Part shown: in pieces, positions 26,491-35,102 of the stretch
How positions within the stretch are numbered: position 1 is the first letter of the stretch
Layout: every line of letters begins with the position of its first letter
Translations under genes and position numbers: made by a program
Notes under the pieces: generated by a model
Databases searched by the model: none
What the model was told of the DNA's origin: nothing
The model's input: only the letters and a program-made list of their open reading frames with translations
Origin: Urechidicola vernalis
GTDB lineage: Bacteria; Bacteroidota; Bacteroidia; Flavobacteriales; Flavobacteriaceae
Length of the DNA: 64,000 nt
Direction of reading: 5' to 3'
Assembly (NCBI RefSeq): GCF_031846385.1
Contig: NZ_JAVRHV010000001.1
Span: forward strand, 372,001-436,000

Positions 26491-26924
26491 ATTTGGTTTA
26501 TAACAAATGAACTCTGGATATTTGAAATAACCTTTAATTGAGAAATCTTATGCATAATGAACTCCTGATAATCCTTCATGTCATTTAAGACAATTTTAAG
26601 CAAATAATCATAATTACCTGCGATATATGAAACTTCCTGAATTTCATTAAAAGGTGCTATGTATTTTTCAAATTCTTTAAAAGAGGACTCCTGATGTTTT
26701 ATAAGAGTAACCTGGCAGAATACTGTGAATTTCTTTCCAACTAATTCTTGATCTACAAGCGCTACATATTTTCTAATAATACCACTTGCCTCAATTTTCT
26801 TTATACGCTCATGGGTAGGTGTTATTGATAAATTAATTTTCTCAGAAAGCTGTTTTATGGACTGCTTCGAATCTTTTTGTAGTTCATTTATTAATAGAAC
26901 ATCTGTCGCATCTAACTGAATCAT
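26463..26924 (-). CDS. Lrp/AsnC family transcriptional regulator
   Basis: 153 aa, the normal length. The N-terminal winged HTH is at ~1-55 (LINELQKDSKQSIKQLSEKINLS then THERIKKIEASGIIRKY). The C-terminal RAM/effector-binding domain is at ~70-140, with the SYIAGNYDYLLKIVLNDM strand typical of AsnC proteins. Lrp/AsnC regulators usually sense amino acids. This one is transcribed away from a PLP-dependent amino-acid decarboxylase gene across a ~150-bp intergenic region with facing promoters, so control of that decarboxylase is the natural hypothesis. Confidence 0.93.
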   Translation of the reverse strand: MIQLDATDVLLINELQKDSKQSIKQLSEKINLSITPTHERIKKIEASGIIRKYVALVDQELVGKKFTVFCQVTLIKHQESSFKEFEKYIAPFNEIQEVSYIAGNYDYLLKIVLNDMKDYQEFIMHKISQLKVISNIQSSFVINQIKNETKIFL

Positions 26925-26952
26925 GGTAAAAATTTCTTTTGTTTAATAATTG

Positions 26953-26960
26953 CAAAGGTA
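26953..26960 (-). promoter_or_regulatory. -7 promoter element for the Lrp gene (TACCTTTG, minus strand)
   Basis: CAAAGGTA on the plus strand is TACCTTTG on the minus strand, an exact TAnnTTTG match 28 bp ahead of the Lrp start codon. Confidence 0.55.
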
Positions 26961-27048
26961 GTAAAAGAAATAATTTCTAACATATAAATTAAATTTAGTA
27001 AAATTTAGGTATTATTTATTTATTGATAAAAAATTTATATGGTGTATC

Positions 27049-27056
27049 TATCTTTG
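27049..27056 (+). promoter_or_regulatory. -7 promoter element TATCTTTG for the decarboxylase gene
   Basis: Exact TAnnTTTG match, with TTG at 27023-27025, 23 bp upstream. Transcription would start near 27063, which rules out the TTG at 27023 as start codon and favours ATG 27077 with a short leader. Confidence 0.55.
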
Positions 27057-27076
27057 TGAAAAAAATATATCCATTT

Positions 27077-28198
27077 ATGAATACTGTAGATAAACTTTAC
27101 AAACGAATTAAAAGCAACACAGATAGCCTATTAGGTTATCCTTTAGCTAAAGATTTTTCGTACCAGCAATTTGCTCCATTTTTAGATTTGTGCATCAATA
27201 ATATTGGAGACCCTGAGTCAACTTCTACATTAGCCATAGATACGAAAGAAATGGAAAGAGAATGTATAGCTTTCTTTGCAGACTTGTTATCTACAAATAT
27301 GGATGATGTTTGGGGATATATTACGAACGGTGGTACAGAAGGTAATTTGTATGGTTTGTATTTGGCAAGAGAAAACTTTCCAAACGGTGTCGTTTACTAC
27401 AGTGAATCTACGCATTATAGTGTAAAAAAGAATCTACACTTATTAAACATAAATAACATTGTAATTCGTAGTCAAGAGAATGGGGAAATGGACTATGAAG
27501 ATTTAGAACAAACACTAATGCTGCGAAGAGATAAGCCAGCAATTTTCTTTTTAAATATTGGCTCTACGATGAAAGAAGCAATAGATGACCTTGACAAAAT
27601 AAAGGCAATCATTAGAAAGTTTGCAATTAAGGATTATTATATCCATTGCGATGCTGCCTTTTTAGGTTCTGTTGCACCATTTGTTACTCCTAAACCCAAA
27701 TTTGATTTTTCAGAAGGAGTAGATAGCATTTCTATTTCTGGACATAAATTTATTGGGGGGCCAATGCCTAGTGGAATTGTGATGGCGAAAAGAAATCATA
27801 GAAATAGGGTCGCGAATTCAGTTTCGTATGTAGGAACTTTTGATACAACCATTACGGGGTCAAGAAATGGATTAACGCCGTTATTTATGTGGTCTTTTAT
27901 TCAAAAATTTGGAAAGGAAGGATTGAACAGAAGAGTGCAAGAATCGATTGCATTAGCAGATTATGTAAAAGACAAATTAAATGAACTGGGTTTGAATGCT
28001 TGGAGGAATGGTAAAGCCTTAACGGTTGTTTTTGACAAACCATCTGATGCCATTTGTACAAAACATCAATTGGCTTCTGAAGATGATATTGCACATGTAA
28101 TTTGTGTACCCGGAATTAAAAAAGCACATGTAGATTTGTTATTTGAAGATTTGGCGAAAGAACAAAAAGCTTTAGAAAAAGAATTAGTACTCGCTTAA
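27077..28198 (+). CDS. PLP-dependent decarboxylase, histidine-decarboxylase-like
   Basis: 373 aa from ATG 27077. Group II PLP decarboxylase fold. The block GYITNGGTEGNLYGLYLARE binds cofactor phosphate; STHYSVKKNLHLL carries the ring-stacking His; YYIHCDAAFLGS holds the Asp that pairs with the pyridine nitrogen; SISGHKFIGGP contains the Schiff-base Lys (residue 224 from this start). The sequence style (NIGSTMKEAIDDL, GGPMPSGIV) most resembles bacterial histidine decarboxylases that make histamine. Another aromatic or aliphatic amino acid substrate is possible. It is divergent from an Lrp/AsnC regulator gene, its probable controller. Confidence 0.85.
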   Translation: MNTVDKLYKRIKSNTDSLLGYPLAKDFSYQQFAPFLDLCINNIGDPESTSTLAIDTKEMERECIAFFADLLSTNMDDVWGYITNGGTEGNLYGLYLARENFPNGVVYYSESTHYSVKKNLHLLNINNIVIRSQENGEMDYEDLEQTLMLRRDKPAIFFLNIGSTMKEAIDDLDKIKAIIRKFAIKDYYIHCDAAFLGSVAPFVTPKPKFDFSEGVDSISISGHKFIGGPMPSGIVMAKRNHRNRVANSVSYVGTFDTTITGSRNGLTPLFMWSFIQKFGKEGLNRRVQESIALADYVKDKLNELGLNAWRNGKALTVVFDKPSDAICTKHQLASEDDIAHVICVPGIKKAHVDLLFEDLAKEQKALEKELVLA

Positions 28199-28225
28199 TA
28201 GGCAATTAGATTATAGTTATTTGAG

Positions 28226-28256
28226 TAATCACCCCGCATTTTGTGGGGTGATTTGC
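28226..28256 (+). terminator. Hairpin after the decarboxylase gene
   Basis: AATCACCCC / GGGGTGATT stem with a nine-base loop. The T tract after it is interrupted (TTGCTTT), so it may be a weaker terminator or a transcript-stabilising hairpin. Confidence 0.65.
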
Positions 28257-28324
28257 TTTAAAGGATTTAATTTTATGTAACTTTTTAAAAGATATGACAC
28301 TAATTAAATAGATAACTTATAATT

Positions 28325-29014
28325 ATGATACGATTAAACTTAGTTGATAAATTTTTATTACTCGCCTTAGATGATGACAAAGGCACTTTTGCCTCAGAAC
28401 CTTTTGCTATGACTTATGGATTGGCTGGCGCACTTCTTTTAGAATTGTCACTGAAAGAATGTGTTTCAATTGAAAACAAAAAGGTAATCTTAAAGCGTAA
28501 GAAACGAACTGAAGATGTCTTTTTAGATACTTATTTAGAATTGATAGCAAACTCTAAAAAAGTTAGAACGCTTATGCATTGGGTTCAGGCCTTTGGAAAT
28601 AAAGAACGAAAAATTAAAAAAGAGATTTTGGAAAAACTTATTTCAAAAGGGATTCTTGTAAAACGTGAAGAAAAGTTTTTGTGGGTATTCAACAATGATA
28701 AATTTCCTACTGTTAATTCTAAACCAGAAAATATGCTTAGAAAAAGATTGTATGAAATTATAGAAAATTTAAGAAAGCCTGAAGTTGATGAATTGATGTT
28801 GATTAGTTTAATTGACACATGTAACTTAAATAGAACTATTTATGGAAAGGAACGCTCTAATAAATGTAAATCGAATATAAAGGAAATAATACAAGACGCG
28901 AAACATAACAACTCAATAAGTTCAACAATAAAAGAAGTACACGATATAATTTTGGCAATGATTGTTGTGATTATAACTACATCTACTACTGCAGCGACAA
29001 TGTCTAGCAATTAA
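28325..29014 (+). CDS. GPP34 (Golgi phosphoprotein 3-like) family protein
   Basis: 229 aa, all alpha. The N-terminus is characteristic of the GPP34 family: LVDKFLLLALDDDKG, then a glycine-containing helix GLAGALLLELSLKE. The body follows with paired helices and a lysine-rich loop (ILKRKKRTEDVF). In eukaryotes GOLPH3 binds phosphatidylinositol-4-phosphate on Golgi membranes. Bacterial members are common but their role is unsettled; membrane or lipid association is plausible. The last ~20 residues are hydrophobic and Thr-rich (IILAMIVVIITTSTTAATM), which could be a membrane-anchoring tail. Monocistronic, no informative neighbours. Confidence 0.82.
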   Translation: MIRLNLVDKFLLLALDDDKGTFASEPFAMTYGLAGALLLELSLKECVSIENKKVILKRKKRTEDVFLDTYLELIANSKKVRTLMHWVQAFGNKERKIKKEILEKLISKGILVKREEKFLWVFNNDKFPTVNSKPENMLRKRLYEIIENLRKPEVDELMLISLIDTCNLNRTIYGKERSNKCKSNIKEIIQDAKHNNSISSTIKEVHDIILAMIVVIITTSTTAATMSSN

Positions 29015-29133
29015 TAAATAACTTGTTTTGGATTTGTGTACTAGGTTCATAATATCTAAAGGTATAGCATTTCACTTTTGTTAAATAAATGGTAAAAAAA
29101 GTTCAAGTATCTAGATTTGAGTATTCAAGTTTT

Positions 29134-29141
29134 TACATTTG
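29134..29141 (+). promoter_or_regulatory. -7 promoter element TACATTTG
   Basis: Exact TAnnTTTG match 31 bp before the start at 29173. A second match, TAGATTTG, lies at 29112-29119. Either or both may drive the three-gene exported-protein unit 29173-32658. Confidence 0.5.
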
Positions 29142-29172
29142 AACTTAACTAACAAAATTAATAGTAAACCAA

Positions 29173-30441
29173 ATGAATTATAGAACCTATGCAATTCTTT
29201 TGCTCACCCTTTGTGTATCACTAGTAACATTTTCACAAAATAGTACAGACAAACACTACAGGCATTTAAGATACAACCATGTTTCGCCTTATATAAAATT
29301 AGCGGGAATTTATCCTATTAGTGCTAAGGAAGCACTAAATTCTTCACATTATACATTTACTTATAATAAACAAAATCAGTTAACAGAGGTAACGAACTAT
29401 CATTATGCCACAGAAAGAAGACATCCTTTAGCCTCAATAGGCGCGTATAAAACAGTGATTACTTATAATGGAAACCAAGAAACTCGGGTGTATTTATATG
29501 TTAATGGAGAACGGGTACCAAATGACAGAGCTGTATTTAAAGAAATTTTCACACTTGATAAAAAGGGGAATTACGCAAAATTAGAATTTTACGATTTAGA
29601 TGACAATCCAATGGAGTCTAACTGGGGAATTTCTAATTACACGTGGAAATCTTACAAAAAAATGATAATTGAACAACGATTTAATTTAAAAGGTGAAGCG
29701 AAAAACCTTTCGAGTTATTTTGAATTTGGCACTACCGGAATGACGTTTAGAAATGATGGAACACCAATAGGAAAGTATAATCTTAATGAAGATTTTGAAA
29801 TCGTAAATAATTCTGCTGGTGTCGCATCATATCAAGACACCTATGATGAAAATGGAAATCATGTAAAATATACCTATCATAACAAAGAAGATGATTTGGT
29901 TATCAACCCTTCAGGATTGGCAATAGGGATTAAAATATATGACGATAAAGGAAATTACATCAAACAGCAACACCTCGATACCAATGGTAAATTATTGAGA
30001 GAAAGAGATGTTCCGAACAATCAAAACATTAGACTTAGTAGTATCGCTTCAAAAAAGGACTCATTAGAAATTAAAAGAATTGCTCTAGGTTATCTAAAAG
30101 CTCTTCAAGAATTGAATCCCGTTTTAATGGATGAAGTGCTGAATGATAGTTTAAATAAAGTAACGATTGGTTTCAATAGAAGTATAAGAAAAGAAGTAGT
30201 AACGAGCATTTCTAGAGAAAAAATGATTGAGAATGCAACGGATTGGAATAAATCAGGTACGCGATTCCCTCCGGATCCTAACAATCAAATTACAATCCTT
30301 GACATCTATCACAGAATGGCTACAGTGAAGTTGTATTCTGATAATTGGGTCGAATATTTGCATTTAATTAAGTTAGACGGAAAATGGACTATTATCAACC
30401 TTTTATGGCAGCATAAGGATGTGAATAGATATCCTTATTAA
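29173..30441 (+). CDS. Exported protein: YD-like repeats plus C-terminal lumazine-binding-like (NTF2) domain
   Basis: 422 aa. Signal peptide to about residue 22 (VTFSQ). Residues ~50-280 contain Rhs/YD-like phrases such as YTFTYNKQNQLTEVTNY, TYDENGNHVKYTYHN and KIYDDKGNYIKQQHLDTNGK, a beta-rich pattern. The last ~120 residues (DSLEIKRIALGYLKALQELN ... WVEYLHLIKLDGKWTIINLLW) look like the Lumazine_bd_2/NTF2-like fold common in secreted Bacteroidota proteins. No catalytic residues are obvious. It is first in a three-gene unit; the second gene has the same YD-like phrases, suggesting an old duplication. Function unknown. Confidence 0.72.
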   Translation: MNYRTYAILLLTLCVSLVTFSQNSTDKHYRHLRYNHVSPYIKLAGIYPISAKEALNSSHYTFTYNKQNQLTEVTNYHYATERRHPLASIGAYKTVITYNGNQETRVYLYVNGERVPNDRAVFKEIFTLDKKGNYAKLEFYDLDDNPMESNWGISNYTWKSYKKMIIEQRFNLKGEAKNLSSYFEFGTTGMTFRNDGTPIGKYNLNEDFEIVNNSAGVASYQDTYDENGNHVKYTYHNKEDDLVINPSGLAIGIKIYDDKGNYIKQQHLDTNGKLLRERDVPNNQNIRLSSIASKKDSLEIKRIALGYLKALQELNPVLMDEVLNDSLNKVTIGFNRSIRKEVVTSISREKMIENATDWNKSGTRFPPDPNNQITILDIYHRMATVKLYSDNWVEYLHLIKLDGKWTIINLLWQHKDVNRYPY

Positions 30442-30470
30442 TTCATAAATCTTTAAACAACTATTAAAAG

Positions 30471-31463
30471 ATGAAAATAAGGTTTTATTTCGCTTTCGTT
30501 TTATTGATTGTCACTTCACAAGTTGTCATCGCTCAATCTAAAGTTGGTTTTTATATGGATTGGAATATAGATCATACAGAACGATCGGTAAAACCAAGTA
30601 TTCGAATATTTGATGCAGAAGCGAGAACTATAAATTGCTATAAAGTTTTTTTTGATGACGCCAATCGATTTGAAAGGGTACAATTTTTCTTTTCGGGTAA
30701 ACCGAGTAATTATGGAAATTATGGAGCATTTGAATTAGAACGCACCTATTATAGTGGATTCTACATAGATAAATTTAAAGATACGGACGGTAACTATGTG
30801 AGTGTTGAAAAAGGGGTTACTGAAAAAAAATACCATTTGAACCCTGATGGTTTTTGGATTAAAAAAGAACATTTGAATAAAGGAAAGCAACTAGAAAGTG
30901 GAATTGCTTATTCTATAGTTACTAGAAACAGCGATAATGAATTAGCAACCGAAATCCAATTCTCAAAAGTAGGCGATATTATTCCAGATGGAAACGGCTT
31001 CCCAATCGTTCATTTTGCCTATGATAAGAATGGGTTGACCTTATACCGGCAAAGTAGAACTGAAGAAGGGGAAGTTGTAAATGGACAGCGGGGATATGCT
31101 ACTGTAATTTTTCAATTCAACGAAGACGGAATGTTTTTCGAAGAACAATTCTTAGATGAAAACAATGAGTTGTTTTTGCATCCACAATTTGATTTGGCCA
31201 AAATTAACTGGCGTGAATTCAATAAATATGGAAAACCTACTCGTATTTATTACATCGATTCTTTAGGTTATCCTCATAAGCGAAGGGCATATGCTGTCAT
31301 ATCGTATAGAAATAATATGACGCGCGAAAGTATTTCTTATTATGATAACGTAGGGGAAAGAACTGGGGATAGAAATGGCGTGCATAAATCCATTTATAAT
31401 TATAATACTAATGGTCAATTCTTAGGAAGGTCTAATTACAATTTAAATGGAGAAGAAATTTAA
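30471..31463 (+). CDS. Exported YD-like repeat protein, related to the upstream gene
   Basis: 330 aa with signal peptide (about 1-22, VVIAQ). The mature part shows phrases similar to the upstream protein: KKYHLNPDGFWIKKEHLN, HFAYDKNGLTLYRQSR, IFQFNEDGMFFEEQFLDENN, YNYNTNGQFLGRSNYNLNGE. Unlike its neighbour it has no NTF2-like C-terminus. Probably periplasmic or secreted and beta-rich. Not assigned to a named family. Its last 17 bases overlap the esterase-fold gene if that gene uses its first ATG. 29-bp gap to the upstream gene, so co-transcription is likely. Confidence 0.65.
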   Translation: MKIRFYFAFVLLIVTSQVVIAQSKVGFYMDWNIDHTERSVKPSIRIFDAEARTINCYKVFFDDANRFERVQFFFSGKPSNYGNYGAFELERTYYSGFYIDKFKDTDGNYVSVEKGVTEKKYHLNPDGFWIKKEHLNKGKQLESGIAYSIVTRNSDNELATEIQFSKVGDIIPDGNGFPIVHFAYDKNGLTLYRQSRTEEGEVVNGQRGYATVIFQFNEDGMFFEEQFLDENNELFLHPQFDLAKINWREFNKYGKPTRIYYIDSLGYPHKRRAYAVISYRNNMTRESISYYDNVGERTGDRNGVHKSIYNYNTNGQFLGRSNYNLNGEEI

Positions 31464-32658
31464 AAAAAAAATGATGTTATTAGAATTTATAAAATCAAGA
31501 ATACTCATTATTAGTTGTTTTGCCGTCTCTTTATCAGCGATTGGGCAAAATGAAGTTTCGAATATCGTAATCGGTACTAGAATTATCATTAATTCTGAGG
31601 TTTTAAACCAAGATAGAGAAATTCAAGTTTATACACCACCGTCATATGATACTTCTATCGCTAAATCATACCCTGTTTTATATGTGTTAGATGGTCAGGA
31701 GTATTTTTTGCATGGGATTGCATATCAAGATATGCTGCGATTCAAAGATAAGACTCCACCGTTTATAGTCATCGGAATTAAAACGGATAGAAAACAAAGA
31801 AGGACATTGTTTTATCAGGAATCAGAACGCTTTAAAGCATTTTTAATAGAGGAGTTGATTCCATATGTAGATTCAAATTATAGAACGGCAAAAGAAAAAG
31901 AACGTTTGTATTTTGGTTGGGAAATGGCTGCAGGATTAGGTTTTGAAGTGTTGGCAGATTACCCAACACTTTTTAGTGGATACATGTTGGCGAGTCCTAC
32001 GCATTCAACTGACAAAAGAATGAATACCCTAAGTGAAATACAGAACAAAGGGTTACATAAATTATTATTTGTTTCGGCGGGGAACGAAGAAACCTGGATT
32101 CATAAAGATTCCGACTTTCTATCAAATTTAGGAGAATTAAGGTCTAGTCATTTTGCTTTTTACGAGAATGAAGATCATTACTCAACACCCACTAAAACTA
32201 TGCACGAAGGTTTAAGTACCTATTTTAATGATTATGATGCAGTTCGATTGCGAACCCTGAAAGCATTAAAAGATTATGGAGGAATAGAGGTATTAGAAGA
32301 GTATTACAAGAGTAGAGGAGAGCGATACGGGCTATCAACAGAGATTCATAGAGAAACTCAGCATTTTCTTATTTTAAGCGCTGAAAAGGAAAACAATATG
32401 GAAGTATTTGAAAACTTTATTAAACGATTTGACACATACATTCCTACCATTACCAGAGATCTATGGATAAACAGATATGCACGATTTTATCTAAAACATC
32501 AAATGAATGCCAAGGCCATTTCATTGTTTAATCTTGGATTGGAAAAATTTCCTAAATCTACTTTAATTCTAAATGGATTGGGAGATGCTTATAAGGCAAA
32601 CGGAAATACAGATAAAGCAACATTTTTTTACAATAAATTAAGCTCCGTTGAAAACTGA
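31447..32658 (+). CDS. Exported esterase-fold (PF00756-like) protein lacking the catalytic serine
   Basis: 403 aa; ATG 31447 overlaps the previous gene, and ATG 31471 or 31474 gives a tidier signal peptide (MMLLEFIKSRILIISCF). Residues ~45-270 follow the esterase-D/enterochelin-esterase fold (REIQVYTPPSYD; YPVLYVLDGQEYF; YRTAKEKERLYFG). At the nucleophile elbow, where family members have G-H-S-x-G, this protein reads FGWEMAAGLG: the serine is replaced by Glu. The acid and His positions are partly recognisable (NEDHYSTP). The C-terminal ~110 residues look TPR-like (LGDAYKANGNTDKATFFY). It may be a non-hydrolytic binding protein. Third gene of the unit. Confidence 0.75.
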   Translation: MEKKFKKKMMLLEFIKSRILIISCFAVSLSAIGQNEVSNIVIGTRIIINSEVLNQDREIQVYTPPSYDTSIAKSYPVLYVLDGQEYFLHGIAYQDMLRFKDKTPPFIVIGIKTDRKQRRTLFYQESERFKAFLIEELIPYVDSNYRTAKEKERLYFGWEMAAGLGFEVLADYPTLFSGYMLASPTHSTDKRMNTLSEIQNKGLHKLLFVSAGNEETWIHKDSDFLSNLGELRSSHFAFYENEDHYSTPTKTMHEGLSTYFNDYDAVRLRTLKALKDYGGIEVLEEYYKSRGERYGLSTEIHRETQHFLILSAEKENNMEVFENFIKRFDTYIPTITRDLWINRYARFYLKHQMNAKAISLFNLGLEKFPKSTLILNGLGDAYKANGNTDKATFFYNKLSSVEN

Positions 32659-32673
32659 ATTAATGACTGTAAT

Positions 32674-33180
32674 TTATAGAATAGCTAAATAGTAGATAAG
32701 CAAGGCGAATATGATTAAGAAACTTACAGCAAAAAAGCGAATTGATTTTTGAACACAATCAAATTTCTTATCGATAATTTTACTTTCAGCATGAATTTGA
32801 TAACTTAATTGTTCAAAAAAATCTTCTTGACTGTTACAAATTTCTAATAAACGTTTAGAATATGCCTCCTTGTTTCCGAAAGCATACACAGCATCTTTAA
32901 AGAAAAACACATTGTCTTTATAATTCATTTCAATTCTTGGCATAAAGCATCTAAAGCAAAAATAGATTGATATTAAAACGGAACAAATCCATAAACAAAC
33001 CAGGACAATAAATAGAAAACTTCCTTTAAAAGCTTCTTGAAGAAATAAAAGTTTATCAACAAATAGTCCTAAAATTAAACTATGAAATGAAAAAATTACA
33101 CCTGCTTTAAATTCCGAAGCCCGAATTAATTTTTCTAAACGCTCTAATTGTTCCCAATAATTATTTGGATCTTGCATCAC
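32674..33180 (-). CDS. PycTM-like (Pycsar effector family) membrane protein
   Basis: 168 aa. An N-terminal helix with the family-like phrase LIRASEFKAGVIFSFHSLILGL forms the first membrane segment (~27-46). A second lies at ~53-78, a cytoplasmic middle part contains YKDNVFFFKDAVYAFGNKE, and a Gln/His-rich helix (FFEQLSYQIHAESKIIDKKF) leads to a final membrane segment at ~145-166. This order resembles the PycTM/Pycsar effector family, in which the protein senses a cyclic nucleotide and disrupts the membrane during phage defence. It lies 77 bases downstream of a class III nucleotide cyclase gene on the same strand, the expected partner. I assign the family by pattern; HMM confirmation is needed. 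Confidence 0.72.
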   Translation of the reverse strand: MMQDPNNYWEQLERLEKLIRASEFKAGVIFSFHSLILGLFVDKLLFLQEAFKGSFLFIVLVCLWICSVLISIYFCFRCFMPRIEMNYKDNVFFFKDAVYAFGNKEAYSKRLLEICNSQEDFFEQLSYQIHAESKIIDKKFDCVQKSIRFFAVSFLIIFALLIYYLAIL

Positions 33181-33257
33181 TTTGAATTAGTTTTAATTAC
33201 ACTAAATTACAAAAAAAGATTAACCCGATTTTCTAATATGTGACAAAGAGTAGTCAC

Positions 33258-35093
33258 TTAGATTTTATTCTTTACAAAATACATGTTCAATGCTGTTCTG
33301 TTTTTTATAGCAATTTCTCCTCTGAACTCACAATTAAATTCATCTTTTATTAGATTAAATGTGTTCTGTGAAATATTGATCTTACCAACTTCAGAATTCG
33401 ATTCCATTCTTGAAGCAATATTTACGGTATCTCCCCAAATGTCATATGCGAATTTTTTAGAGCCCACTACACCTGCAACTATTGGACCCGTATTAATTCC
33501 GATACGTATATCAAAATTTATATTAATTGTATTGTCTAATTTTGTGCTCTGGACAAAATCAATAATTTCAAAAGCCGCTTCTACCATTTGTGATGCATGA
33601 TTATTTCTAAGTGTATGAATTCCGGCCGCACACATATATGCGTCTCCGACGGTTTTAATTTTCTCTAAATTATACTTTTCCATAATTGAATCGAATTTTG
33701 AAAAATAATAGTCCACGGTTTGCACTAATTGCTCTGGAGGTAGATTCTCTGCATAATGCGTAAAGCCTTTAAAATCAGTAAATAGAACTGTAGTTGAATC
33801 GAATTTACGAGCCTTTACACTTCCGTTTTCTTTAAGTTCTAAAGCTGTTTCTTCAGGTAAAATATTTAATAATAATTTGTCGGACCTCCGTTTTTCACTT
33901 TCAATAATTTGGTTTGTTTTTTTTATGTAATTATACCGTTTTAAAAGTCCATATGCTAGTAGAAAAATTAGCACCGAAAATATTACCGTTCCATAAATTA
34001 TGTTTTTCTGTCGACGTTGTTTAAGTACTGATATCTCTGCATTTTTTTCTAATAAATCTACTTCTACTTGTTTTTGAGAAACTTCATATTCTGTTCTTAA
34101 ATCTGCCATTTTCTCAATGGATTCTAGGTTCATGACACTGTCTCTATAAACAATATGTTCTTTGTAGTATTTATAAGATTCTTTATATGACTCCTTTTTT
34201 TCAAAAAGATTTGCCAACTGTAAATTTGCTTCACTTATTTGATCTTTAAGACCATATTTTTTTGCTAATTCTAGACTTCTCTCAGAATAATACTTTGCGG
34301 TATTCCAATTATTTCTTTCTAAATAAATATCAGACATATAAGTTAAGTACACAGAAATAGGGTAGTAGTCCTCCAATTCTTCCAATGTAGCAATTGCTTT
34401 TTCAATGTTTTGTTTTGCCAACTCATGTTTTCCTTTTCTTGCATATACCATTCCAATATTCCCTAAATTATAAGCAGATCCAACTTGGTAATTTAATTCC
34501 TTAAATAAAATTCCAGACTCACTAAAATTCTTTAAAGCGTCATCGTATTTTTCATCATAAAAATAGGCGTCTCCAGCATTTAATAAAGCAGAAGCTAATT
34601 TTAAGGAATCATTCAATTCTCTTAAAACTTGAATTCCTTTCTCGTAGTAAATTTGTGCGTTTTTTGAATTTCCAGATTCGGAGTAGGCATCGGCAATAGA
34701 AGTTAATACTATACCAGTTCCAACTTTAATTTCACCTTTTTCGGTTAAATTTAAGCTTAAAAAATAGACTTGCATCGCTTCTGAAAAGTTACCTTGTTCT
34801 CTTAGACCATGCCCTTTATGAAGAAAACCAGAATACATATAAAGATAAGAAGAATCTGTTGCAGCACTTTTAATTAGTTGGTCTGCATAATTAAGTCTAG
34901 TTTCAGGATTAGAAGCGGCCTCGAGTATATCCATCAACAAATCTCGCTTTTGATTTAATTCAAGATCTGTGGTTTGGTATATGGCTATAAGACTATCTGC
35001 AACCTTCTTATTTTGACTAAAAGTTGAAAGCAAACAAAAAAAAAGTAAGCCTATTAGCAAGTAATAGGCTGTATGATTCTTTAAAAACTTCAT
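33258..35093 (-). CDS. TPR-transmembrane class III nucleotide (adenylate-type) cyclase
   Basis: 611 aa. Signal/anchor ~8-27, an extracytoplasmic TPR array ~40-310 (six or so units, e.g. GNFSEAMQVYFLSLNL, GKHELAKQNIEKAIATL), coiled coil ~320-360, membrane helix ~364-384, second helix with ILPEETALELKENG, then the cyclase domain ~425-605. Catalytic residues are complete: metal Asp440 (LFTDFKGF) and Asp484 (TVGDAYM), transition-state Asn558 and Arg562. Purine-recognition positions are Lys480 and Asp551 (YDIWGDT), the adenine pair, so cAMP is the predicted product. It sits between a small beta-rich protein gene (9 bp upstream) and the PycTM-like gene, forming a candidate signalling module. Confidence 0.9.
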   Translation of the reverse strand: MKFLKNHTAYYLLIGLLFFCLLSTFSQNKKVADSLIAIYQTTDLELNQKRDLLMDILEAASNPETRLNYADQLIKSAATDSSYLYMYSGFLHKGHGLREQGNFSEAMQVYFLSLNLTEKGEIKVGTGIVLTSIADAYSESGNSKNAQIYYEKGIQVLRELNDSLKLASALLNAGDAYFYDEKYDDALKNFSESGILFKELNYQVGSAYNLGNIGMVYARKGKHELAKQNIEKAIATLEELEDYYPISVYLTYMSDIYLERNNWNTAKYYSERSLELAKKYGLKDQISEANLQLANLFEKKESYKESYKYYKEHIVYRDSVMNLESIEKMADLRTEYEVSQKQVEVDLLEKNAEISVLKQRRQKNIIYGTVIFSVLIFLLAYGLLKRYNYIKKTNQIIESEKRRSDKLLLNILPEETALELKENGSVKARKFDSTTVLFTDFKGFTHYAENLPPEQLVQTVDYYFSKFDSIMEKYNLEKIKTVGDAYMCAAGIHTLRNNHASQMVEAAFEIIDFVQSTKLDNTININFDIRIGINTGPIVAGVVGSKKFAYDIWGDTVNIASRMESNSEVGKINISQNTFNLIKDEFNCEFRGEIAIKNRTALNMYFVKNKI

Positions 35094-35102
35094 AATTCAA
35101 AA

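Noticed and set aside
29101..29144. Inverted repeat GTTCAA/TTGAAC around the 29173 promoter
   Set aside because: Only six bases per arm with a long spacer in AT-rich DNA; too weak to call an operator.
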